Shown: in pieces, positions 10,101-20,421 of the stretch | Layout of the letters: every line of letters begins with the position of its first letter | Position numbering within the stretch: position 1 is the stretch's first letter | Source: Clavelina lepadiformis | Taxonomy: Eukaryota; Chordata; Ascidiacea; Aplousobranchia; Clavelinidae | Direction: 5' to 3' | Length of the DNA: 64,000 nucleotides | Assembly: GCF_947623445.1 (NCBI RefSeq) | Contig: NC_135243.1 | Coordinates: 18,174,479 to 18,238,478, forward strand | Made by a program: the position numbers and the translations under genes | The notes under the pieces: model-generated | What the model was told of the DNA's origin: nothing | The model's input: only the letters and a program-made list of their open reading frames with translations | Databases searched by the model: none

Positions 10101-11345
10101 GAAAATGGCCTTTTCAATTATAATTCGATTGCATAGGAAATTCAAAAACGCAAACAGTTGCTATAAATTTCATTCAAATATACAGCATGACTAAAATGCT
10201 TACATTACCCGGTATTCCCAGGCGGTCACCCATCCAAGTACTAACCGGGCCCGAGGTTGCTTAACTTCCGAGATCGAACGAGATCGGGTCTACTCAACCT
10301 GGTATGGTCGTAGGCGATTTCAAAAGAAAAGATAATGGCCTTTTCAATTATAATTCGATTGCATAGGAAATTCAAAAACGCAAACAGTTGCTATAACTTT
10401 CATTGAAATATACAGCATGACTAAAATGCTAACAACACCCGGTATTCCCAGGCGGTCACACATCCAAGTACTAACCGGGCCCGAGGTTGCTTAACTTCCG
10501 AGATCGAACGAGATCGGGTCTACTCAACCTGGTATGGTCGTAGGCGATTTCAAAAGAAAGAAAATGGCCTTTTCAATTATAATTCGATTGCATAGGAAAT
10601 TCAAAAACGCAAACAGTTGCTATAAATTTCATTGAAGTATACAGCATGACTAAAATGCTTACAACACCCAGTATTCCCAGGCGGTCACCCATCCAAGTAC
10701 TAACCGGGCCCGAGGTTGCCTAACTTCCGAGATCGAACGAGATCGGGTCTACTCAACCTGGTATGGTCGTAGGCGAATTCAAAAGAAAGAAAATGGCCTT
10801 TTCAATTATAATTCGATTGCATAAGAAATTCAAAAACGCAAACAGTTGCTAGAAATTTGATTGAAAAATACAGCATGACTAAAATCCTAACAACACCCGG
10901 TATTCCCAGGCGGTCACCCATACAAGTACTAACCGGGCCCGAGGTTGCTTAACTTCCGAGATCGAACGAGATCGGGTCTACTCAACCTGGTATGGTCGTA
11001 GGCGATTTCAAAAGAAAGACAATGGCTTTTTCAATTATAATTCGATTGCATAGGAAGTTTGACAACAGCAAACAGTTTCCAGAAATTTGATTGAAATATA
11101 CAGCATGACTAAAATGCTTACAACACCCGGTATTCCCAGGCGGTCACCCATCCAAGTACTAACCGGGCCCTAGTTTGCTTAACTTCCGAGATCGAACGAG
11201 ATCGGGTCTACTCAACCTGGTATGGTCGTAGGCGATTTCAAAAGAAAAAAAATGGCCTTTTCAATTATAATTCGATTCCATAGGAAGTTTGACAATGGCA
11301 AACAGTTGCTAGAAATTTGATTGAAATATACAGCATGACTAAAAT

Positions 11346-11463
11346 GCTTACAACACCCGGTGTTCCCAAGCGGTCACCCATCCAAGTACTAACCGGGCCC
11401 GAGGTTGCCTAACTTCCGACATCGAACGAGATCGGGTCTACTTAACCTGGTATGGTCGTAGGC
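11346..11463 (-). rRNA. 5S rRNA gene, unit 50, GAACACC variant
   Basis: Near the end of box C the gene reads CCGCTTGGGAACACC instead of CCGCCTGGGAATACC. Its HOR partners at 21224 and 26046 lack these two changes, so they arose in this copy after the duplication. It also has the GATGTCGG change in helix III shared with the genes at 4004, 4923 and others. Confidence 0.88.
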
Positions 11464-13181
11464 GAATTCAAAAGAAAGAAAATGGCCTTTTCAGTTATAA
11501 TTCGATTGAATAGGAAATTCAAAAACACAAACAGTTGCTAGAAATTTGATTGAAATATACAGCATGACTAAAATCCTAACAACACCCGGTATTCCCAGGC
11601 GGTCACCCATACAAGTACTAACCGGGCCCGAGGTTGCTTAACTTCCGAGATCGAACGAGATCGGGTCTACTCAGCCTGGTATGGTAGTAGGCGATTTCAA
11701 AAGAAAAAAAATGGCTTTTTCAATTATAATTCGATTGCATAGGAGGTTTGACAAAGGCAAACAGTTGCTATAAATTTGATTGAAATATACAGCATGACTA
11801 AAATGCTTACAACACCCGGTATTCCCAGGCGGTCACCCATCCAAGTACTAACCGGGCCCGAGGTTGCCTAACTTCCGAGATCGAACGAGATCGGGTCTAC
11901 TCAACCTGGTATGGTCGTAGGCGAATTCAAAAGAAAGAAAATGGCCTTTTCAATTATAATTCGATTGCATAGGAAATTCAAAAGCGCAAACAGTTGCTAG
12001 AAATTTGATTGAAATATACAGCATGACTAAAATGCTTACAACACCCGGTATTCCCAGGCGGTCACCCATCCAAGTACTAACCGGGCCCGAGGTTGCTTAA
12101 CTTCCGAGATCGAACGAGATCGGGTCTACTCAACCTGGTATGGTCGTAGGCGATTTCAAAAGAAAGAAAATGGCTTTTTCAATTATAATTCGATTGCATT
12201 GGAAGTTTGACAAAGGCAAACAGTTGCTAGAAATTTGATTGAAAAATACAGCATGACTAAAATGCTTACAACACCCGGTATTCCCAGGCGGTCACCCATC
12301 CAAGTACTAACCGGGCCCGAGGTTGCTTAACTTCCGAGATCGAACGAGATCGGGTCTACTCAACCTGGTATGGTAGTAGGCGATTTCAAAAGAAAGACAA
12401 TGGCTTTTTCAATTATAATTCGATTGCATAGGAAGTTTGACAACAGCAAACAGTTGCCAGAAATTTGATTGAAATATACAGCATGACTAAAATGCTTACA
12501 ACACCCGGTATTCCCAGGCGGTCACCCATCCAAGTACTAACCGGGCCCGAGGTTGCCTAACTTCCGAGATCGAACGAGATCGGGTCTACTCAACCTGGTA
12601 TGGTCGTAGGCGAATTCAAAAGAAAGAAAATGGCTTTTTCAATTATAATTCGATTGCATAGGAAATTCAAAAGCGCAAACAGTTGCTAGAAATTTGATTG
12701 AAATATACAGCATGACTAAAATGCTTACAACACCCGGTATTCCCAGGCGGTCACCCATCCAAGTACTAACCGGGCCCGAGGTTGCTTAACTTCCGAGATC
12801 GAACGAGATCGGGTCTACTCAACCTGGTATGGTAGTAGGCGATTTCAAAAGAAAGACAATGGCTTTTTCAATTATAATTCGATTGCATAGGAAGTTTGAC
12901 AACAGCAAACAGTTGCCAGAAATTTGATTGAAATATACAGCATGACTAAAATGCTTACAACACCCGGTATTCCCAGGCGGTCACCCATCCAAGTACTAAC
13001 CGGGCCCGAGGTTGCCTAACTTCCGAGATCGAACGAGATCGGGTCTACTCAACCTGGTATGGTCGTAGGCGAATTCAAAAGAAAGAAAATGGCTTTTTCA
13101 ATTATAATTCGATTGCATAGGAAATTCAAAAGCGCAAACAGTTGCTAGAAATTTGATTGAAATATACAGCATGACTAAAAT

Positions 13182-13298
13182 GCTTACAACACCCGGTATT
13201 CCCAGGCGGTCACCCATCCAAGTACTAAACGGGCCGAGGTTGCTTAACTTCCGAGATCGAACGAGATCGGGTCTACTCAACCTGGTATGGTCGTAGGC
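13182..13298 (-). rRNA. 5S rRNA gene, unit 58, private 1-nt deletion
   Basis: One C is missing in the GGGCCC stretch between box A and the intermediate element (CCTCGGCCCGTTTAG), making the gene 117 nt. The partner at 17317 in the second copy of the 18-unit block shares the neighbouring CCCGTTTAG change but not the deletion, so the deletion is younger than the duplication. The shift shortens the box A to box C distance by 1 nt. It also creates a chance minus-strand reading frame that should not be annotated. Confidence 0.9.
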
Positions 13299-14102
13299 GA
13301 TTTCAAAAGAAAGAAATGGGCTTTTTCAATTATAATTCGATTGCATTGGAAGTTTGACAAAGGCAAACAGTTGCTAGAATTTTGATTGAAATATACAGCA
13401 TGACTAAAATGCTTACAACACCCGGTATTCCCAGGCGGTCACCCATCCAAGTACTAACCGGGCCCGAGGTTGCTTAACTTCCGAGATCGAACGAGATCGG
13501 GTCTACTCAACCTGGTATGGTAGTAGGCGATTTCAAAAGAAAGAAAATGGCTTTTTCAATTATAATTCGATTGCATAGGAAGTTTGACAACAGCAAACAG
13601 TTGCCAGAAATTTGATTGAAATATACAGCATGACTAAAATGCTTACAACACCCGGTATTCCCAGGCGGTCACCCATCCAAGTACTAACCGGGCCCGAGGT
13701 TGCTTAACTTCCGAGATCGAACGAGATCGGGTCTACTCAACCTGGTATGGTCGTAAGCGATTTCAAAAGAAAGAAAATGGCTTTTTAAATTATATTAATT
13801 CGATTGCATAGGAAGTTTGATAAAGGCAAACAGTTGCTAGAAATTTGATTGAAATATACAGCATGACTAAAATGCTTACAACACCCGGTATTCCCAGGCG
13901 GTCACCCATCCAAGTACTAACCGGGCCCGAGGTTGCCTAACTTCCGAGATCGAAAGAGATCGGGTCTACTCAACCTGGTATGGTCGTAGGCGAATTCAAA
14001 AGAAAGAAAATGGCCTTTTCAATTATAATTCGATTGCATAGGAAATTCAAAAACGCAAACAGTTGCTATAAATTTCATTCAAATATACAGCATGACTAAA
14101 AT

Positions 14103-14220
14103 GCTTACAACACCCGGTATTCCCAGGCGTTCACCCATCCAAGTACTAACCGGGCCCGAGGTTGCTTAACTTCCGAATTCGAACGAGATCGGGTCTACTC
14201 AACCTGGTATGGTCGTAGGC
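14103..14220 (-). rRNA. 5S rRNA gene, unit 62, helix III variant
   Basis: Helix III reads TCGAATTCGG instead of TCGATCTCGG, which makes an EcoRI-type GAATTC inside the gene. The partner copies at 6297, 9969 and 18239 read TCGATTTCGG, so this copy carries one further step. Box C has the GGGTGAACG change. Confidence 0.88.
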
Positions 14221-15479
14221 GGTTTCAAAAGAAAGAAAATGGCCTTTTCAATTATAATTCGATTGCATAGGAATTTCAAAAACGCAAACAGTTGCTATAA
14301 ATTTCATTCAAATATACAGCATGACTAAAATGCTTACATTACCCGGTATTCCCAGGCGGTCACCCATCCAAGTACTAACCGGGCCCGAGGTTGCTTAACT
14401 TCCGAGATCGAACGAGATCGGGTCTACTCAACCTGGTATGGTCGTAGGCGATTTCAAAAGAAAAGATAATGGCCTTTTCAATTATAATTCGATTGCATAG
14501 GAAATTCAAAAACGCAAACAGTTGCTATAACTTTCATTGAAATATACAGCATGACTAAAATGCTAACAACACCCGGTATTCCCAGGCGGTCACACATCCA
14601 AGTACTAACCGGGCCCGAGGTTGCTTAACTTCCGAGATCGAACGAGATCGGGTCTACTCAACCTGGTATGGTCGTAGGCGATTTCAAAAGAAAGAAAATG
14701 GCCTTTTCAATTATAATTCGATTGCATAGGAAATTCAAAAACGCAAACAATTGCTATAAATTTCATTGAAGTATACAGCATGACTAAAATGCTTACAACA
14801 CCCAGTATTCCCAGGCGGTCACCCATCCAAGTACTAACCGGGCCCGAGGTTGCCTAACTTCCGAGATCGAACGAGATCGGGTCTACTCAACCTGGTATGG
14901 TCGTAGGCGAATTCAAAATAAAGAAAATGGCCTTTTCAATTATAATTCGATTGCATAGGAAAATCAAAAACGCAAACAGTTGCTAGAAATTTGATTGAAA
15001 TATACAGCATGACTAAAATGCTTACAACACCCGGTATTCCCAGGCGGTCACCCATCCAAGTACTAACCGGGCCCGAGGTTGCTTAACTTCCGAGATCGAA
15101 CGAGATCGGGTCTACTCAACCTGGTATGGTCGTAGGCGATTTCAAAAGAAAGAAAATGGCCTTTTCAATTATAATTCCATTGCATAGGAAGTTTGACAAA
15201 AGTAAACAGTTGCTAGAAATTTGATTGAAATATACAGCATGACTAAAATGCTTACAACACCCGGTATTCCCAGGTGGTCACCCATACAAGTACTAACCGG
15301 GCCCGAGGTTGCTTAACTTCCGAGATCGAACGAGATCGGGTCTACTCAACCTGGTATGGTCGTAGGCGATTTCAAAAGAAAGAAAATGGCTTTTTCAATT
15401 ATAATTCAATTCCATAGGAAGTTTGACAAAAGCAAACAGTTGCTAGAAATTTGATTGAAATATACAGCATGACTAAAAT

Positions 15480-15597
15480 GCCTACAACACCCGGTATTCC
15501 CAGGCGGTCACCCATCCAAGTACTAACCGGGCCCGAGGTTGCTTAACTTCCGAGATCGAACGAGATCGGGTCTACGCAACCTGGTATGGTAGTAGGT
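15480..15597 (-). rRNA. 5S rRNA gene, unit 68, GTTGTAGGC / ACCTACTAC ends
   Basis: The 3' end GTTGTAGGC would pair correctly at helix I position 3 with GCCTAC, like vertebrate 5S, but the 5' end here is ACCTACTAC, which loses pair 1 and pair 7. Helix II has GGTTGCG, changed from GGTTGAG, in this copy only. Sisters at 19616 and 24668 share both altered ends. Confidence 0.9.
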
Positions 15598-15709
15598 GAT
15601 TTCAAAAGAAAGAAAATGGCTTTTTTAATTATAATTCGATTGCATAGGAAGTTTGACAAAGGCAAACAGTTGCTAGAAATTTGATTGAAATATACAGCAT
15701 GACTAAAGT

Positions 15710-15827
15710 GCTTACAACACCCGGTATTCCCAGGCGGTCACCCATCCAAGTACTAACCGGGCCCTAGGTTGCTTAACTTCCGAGATCGAACGAGATCGGG
15801 TCTACTCAACCTGGTATGGTCGTAGGC
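15710..15827 (-). rRNA. 5S rRNA gene, unit 69, three-T terminator class
   Basis: The sequence after the gene is GCACTTTAG, so the terminator is cut from four Ts to three by a T to C change. Nine members: 15710, 19846, 34547, 38449, 40515, 46938, 54967, 58177 and 62539. Read-through to the T runs of the next spacer, about 95 bp on, would be expected at some level. Confidence 0.9.
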
Positions 15828-16057
15828 GATTTCAAAAGAAAGAAAATGGCCTTTTCAATTATAATTCGATTGCATAGGAAGTTTGACAAAGGCAAACAGT
15901 TGCTATAAATTTGATTGAAATATACAGCATGACTAAAATGCTTACAACACCCGGTATTCCCAGGCGGTCACCCATCCAAGTACTAACCGGGCCCGAGGTT
16001 GCTTAACTTCCGAGATCGAACGAGATCGGGTCTACTCAACCTGGTATGGTCGTAGGC

Positions 16058-19000
16058 GATTTCAAAAGAAAGAAAATGGCCTTTTCAATTATAATTCGAT
16101 TGCATAGGAAATTCAAAAGCGCAAACAGTTGCTAGAAATTTGATTGAAATATACAGCATGACTAAAATGCTTACAACACCCGGTATTCCCAGGCGGTCAC
16201 CCATCCAAGTACTAACCGGGCCCGAGGTTGCTTAACTTCCGAGATCGAACGAGATCGGGTCTACTCAACCTGGTATGGTCGTAGGCGATTTCAAAAGAAA
16301 GAAAATGGCTTTTTCAATTATAATTCGATTGCATTGGAAGTTTGACAAAGGCAAACAGTTGCTAGAAATTTGATTGAAAAATACAGCATGACTAAAATGC
16401 TTACAACACCCGGTATTCCCAGGCGGTCACCCATCCAAGTACTAACCGGGCCCGAGGTTGCTTAACTTCCGAGATCGAACGAGATCGGGTCTACTCAACC
16501 TGGTATGGTAGTAGGCGATTTCAAAAGAAAGACAATGGCTTTTTCAATTATAATTCGATTGCATAGGAAGTTTGACAACAGCAAACAGTTGCCAGAAATT
16601 TGATTGAAATATACAGCATGACTAAAATGCTTACAACACCCGGTATTCCCAGGCGGTCACCCATCCAAGTACTAACCGGGCCCGAGGTTGCCTAACTTCC
16701 GAGATCGAACGAGATCGGGTCTACTCAACCTGGTATGGTCGTAGGCGAATTCAAAAGAAAGAAAATGGCTTTTTCAATTATAATTCGATTGCATAGGAAA
16801 TTCAAAAGCGCAAACAGTTGCTAGAAATTTGATTGAAATATACAGCATGACTAAAATGCTTACAACACCCGGTATTCCCAGGCGGTCACCCATCCAAGTA
16901 CTAACCGGGCCCGAGGTTGCTTAACTTCCGAGATCGAACGAGATCGGGTCTACTCAACCTGGTATGGTAGTAGGCGATTTCAAAAGAAAGACAATGGCTT
17001 TTTCAATTATAATTCGATTGCATAGGAAGTTTGACAACAGCAAACAGTTGCCAGAAATTTGATTGAAATATACAGCATGACTAAAATGCTTACAACACCC
17101 GGTATTCCCAGGCGGTCACCCATCCAAGTACTAACCGGGCCCGAGGTTGCCTAACTTCCGAGATCGAACGAGATCGGGTCTACTCAACCTGGTATGGTCG
17201 TAGGCGAATTCAAAAGAAAGAAAATGGCTTTTTCAATTATAATTCGATTGCATAGGAAATTCAAAAGCGCAAACAGTTGCTAGAAATTTGATTGAAATAT
17301 ACAGCATGACTAAAATGCTTACAACACCCGGTATTCCCAGGCGGTCACCCATCCAAGTACTAAACGGGCCCGAGGTTGCTTAACTTCCGAGATCGAACGA
17401 GATCGGGTCTACTCAACCTGGTATGGTCGTAGGCGATTTCAAAAGAAAGAAATGGGCTTTTTCAATTATAATTCGATTGCATTGGAAGTTTGACAAAGGC
17501 AAACAGTTGCTAGAAATTTGATTGAAATATACAGCATGACTAAAATGCTTACAACACCCGGTATTCCCAGGCGGTCACCCATCCAAGTACTAACCGGGCC
17601 CGAGGTTGCTTAACTTCCGAGATCGAACGAGATCGGGTCTACTCAACCTGGTATGGTAGTAGGCGATTTCAAAAGAAAGAAAATGGCTTTTTCAATTATA
17701 ATTCGATTGCATAGGAAGTTTGACAACAGCAAACAGTTGCCAGAAATTTGATTGAAATATACAGCATGACTAAAATGCTTACAACACCCGGTATTCCCAG
17801 GCGGTCACCCATCCAAGTACTAACCGGGCCCTAGGTTGCTTAACTTCCGAGATCGAACGAGATCGGGTCTACTCAACCTGGTATGGTCGTAAGCGATTTC
17901 AAAAGAAAGAAAATGGCTTTTTAAATTATATTAATTCGATTGCATAGGAAGTTTGATAAAGGCAAACAGTTGCTAGAAATTTGATTGAAATATACAGCAT
18001 GACTAAAATGCTTACAACACCCGGTATTCCCAGGCGGTCACCCATCCAAGTACTAACCGGGCCCGAGGTTGCCTAACTTCCGAGATCGAAAGAGATCGGG
18101 TCTACTCAACCTGGTATGGTCGTAGGCGAATTCAAAAGAAAGAAAATGGCCTTTTCAATTATAATTCGATTGCATAGGAAATTCAAAAACGCAAACAGTT
18201 GCTATAATTTTCATTCAAATATACAGCATGACTAAAATGCTTACAACACCCGGTATTCCCAGGCGTTCACCCATCCAAGTACTAACCGGGCCCGAGGTTG
18301 CTTAACTTCCGAAATCGAACGAGATCGGGTCTACTCAACTTGGTATGGTCGTAGGCGGTTTCAAAAGAAAGAAAATGGCCTTTTCAATTATAATTCGATT
18401 GCATAGGAAATTCAAAAACGCAAACAGTTGCTATAAATTTCATTCAAATATACAGCATGACTAAAATGCTTACATTACCCGGTATTCCCAGGCGGTCACC
18501 CATCCAAGTACTAACCGGGCCCGAGGTTGCTTAACTTCCGAGATCGAACGAGATCGGGTCTACTCAACCTGGTATGGTCGTAGGCGATTTCAAAAGAAAT
18601 GATAATGGCCTTTTCAATTATAATTCGATTGCATAGGAAATTCAAAAACGCAAACAGTTGCTATAACTTTCATTGAAATATACAGCATGACTAAAATGCT
18701 AACAACACCCGGTATTCCCAGGCGGTCACACATCCAAGTACTAACCGGGCCCGAGGTTGCTTAACTTCCGAGATCGAACGAGATCGGGTCTACTCAACCT
18801 GGTATGGTCGTAGGCGATTTCAAAAGAAAGAAAATGGCCTTTTCAATTATAATTCGATTGCATAGGAAATTCAAAAACGCAAACAATTGCTATAAATTTC
18901 ATTGAAGTATACAGCATGACTAAAATGCTTACAACACCCAGTATTCCCAGGCGGTCACCCATCCAAGTACTAACCGGGCCCGAGGTTGCCTAACTTCCGA

Positions 19001-20193
19001 GATCGAACGAGATCGGGTCTACTCAACCTGGTATGGTCGTAGGCGAATTCAAAATAAAGAAAATGGCCTTTTCAATTATAATTCGATTGCATAGGAAAAT
19101 CAAAAACGCAAACAGTTGCTAGAAATTTGATTGAAATATACAGCATGACTAAAATGCTTACAACACCCGGTATTCCCAGGCGGTCACCCATCCAAGTACT
19201 AACCGGGCCCGAGGTTGCTTAACTTCCGAGATCGAACGAGATCGGGTCTACTCAACCTGGTATGGTCGTAGGCGATTTCAAAAGAAAGAAAATGGCCTTT
19301 TCAATTATAATTCCATTGCATAGGAAGTTTGACAAAAGTAAACAGTTGCTAGAAATTTGATTGAAATATACAGCATGACTAAAATGCTTACAACACCCGG
19401 TATTCCCAGGTGGTCACCCATACAAGTACTAACCGGGCCCGAGGTTGCTTAACTTCCGAGATCGAACGAGATCGGGTCTACTCAACCTGGTATGGTCGTA
19501 GGCGATTTCAAAAGAAAGAAAATGGCTTTTTCAATTATAATTCGATTGCATTGGAAGTTTGACAAAAGCAAACAGTTGCTAGAAATTTGATTGAAATATA
19601 CAGCATGACTAAAATGCCTACAACACCCGGTATTCCCAGGCGGTCACCCATCCAAGTACTAACCGGGCCCGAGGTTGCTTAACTTCCGAGATCGAACGAG
19701 ATCGTGTCTACTCAACCTGGTATGGTAGTAGGTGATTTCAAAAGAAAGAAAATGGCTTTTTTAATTATAATTCGATTGCATAGGAAGTTTGACAAAGGCA
19801 AACAGTTGCTAGAAATTTGATTGAAATATACAGCATGACTAAAGTGCTTACAACACCCGGTATTCCCAGGCGGTCACCCATCCAAGTACTAACCGGGCCC
19901 GAGGTTGCTTAACTTCCGAGATCGAACGAGATCGGGTCTACTCAACCTGGTATGGTCGTAGGCGATTTCAAAAGAAAGAAAATGGCCTTTTCAATTATAA
20001 TTCGATTGCATAGGAAGTTTGACAAAGGCAAACAGTTGCTAGAAATTTGATTGAAATATACAGCATGACTAAAATGCTTACAACACCCGGTATTCCCAGG
20101 CGGTCACCCATCCAAGTACTAACCGGGCCCGAGGTTGCTTAACTTCCGAGATCGAACGAGATCGGGTCTACTCAACCTGGTATGGTCGTAGGC
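16058..20193 (-). repeat. 18-unit HOR, right copy
   Basis: Second copy of the block at 11923-16057. The first nine units also recur at about 26623-28692 (offset 10565), so the block has been copied at least three times in part. Confidence 0.9.
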
Positions 20194-20303
20194 GATTTCA
20201 AAAGAAAGAAAATGGCCTTTTCAATTATAATTCGATTGCATAGGAAATTCAAAACTCAAACAGTTGCTATAAATTTGATTGAAATATACAGCATGACTAA
20301 AAT
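20194..20303 (-). repeat. Spacer class with aaaactcaaac (228-bp spacing)
   Basis: A 2-bp deletion gives aattcaaaactcaaacag. Twelve copies, all beyond 20 kb: before the genes at 20304, 22600, 25126, 34775, 38677, 40973, 47626, 55425, 56572, 58635, 59782 and 62997. In eleven of the twelve the gene to its left in transcription (same unit) has the GGGGGACC box C; 47626 is the exception, which marks an exchange between spacer and gene. Confidence 0.92.
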
Positions 20304-20421
20304 GCTTACAACACCCGGTATTCCCAGGCGGTCCCCCATCCAAGTACTAACCGGGCCCGAGGTTGCTTAACTTCCGAGATCGAACGAGATCGGGTCTACT
20401 CAACCTGGTATGGTCGTAGGC
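20304..20421 (-). rRNA. 5S rRNA gene, unit 89, GGGGGACC box C class
   Basis: Box C reads GGATGGGGGACC instead of GGATGGGTGACC; vertebrates have GGATGGGAGACC, so this position tolerates change. Sixteen members, all beyond 20 kb: 20304, 20534, 22600, 22830, 25126, 25356, 34775, 38677, 40973, 55425, 56572, 58635, 59782, 60242, 62309 and 62997. Helix I keeps the C.A at pair 3. Confidence 0.9.

Larger units (their letters stand above)
8021..16057 (-). repeat. Array tile 2: 5S units 36-70 with gene coordinates
   Basis: Low coordinates of the 5S genes (to +117; * to +116): 8132, 8362, 8592, 8825, 9055, 9284*, 9511, 9740, 9969, 10198, 10428, 10657, 10886, 11116, 11346, 11575, 11805, 12034, 12264, 12494, 12723, 12953, 13182*, 13411, 13641, 13874, 14103, 14332, 14562, 14791, 15020, 15250, 15480, 15710, 15940. 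The left part repeats the order seen at 1.4-3.6 kb and 6.0-6.9 kb. From about 11.9 kb the first copy of an 18-unit duplication begins. Confidence 0.95.
11923..16057 (-). repeat. 18-unit HOR, left copy (tandem with 16058-20193)
   Basis: Units 53-70 match units 71-88 in order at an offset of 4135 bp up to the private deletion at 13182 and 4136 bp after it. I noted roughly fifteen single differences over about 4.1 kb by eye. The two copies abut, so this is a direct tandem duplication. Confidence 0.9.

Noticed and set aside
13098-13280. 60-codon minus-strand frame
   Set aside because: It runs along a 5S gene and spacer and exists only through the 1-nt deletion in that gene; no start signal, no homologues in the other 278 units.
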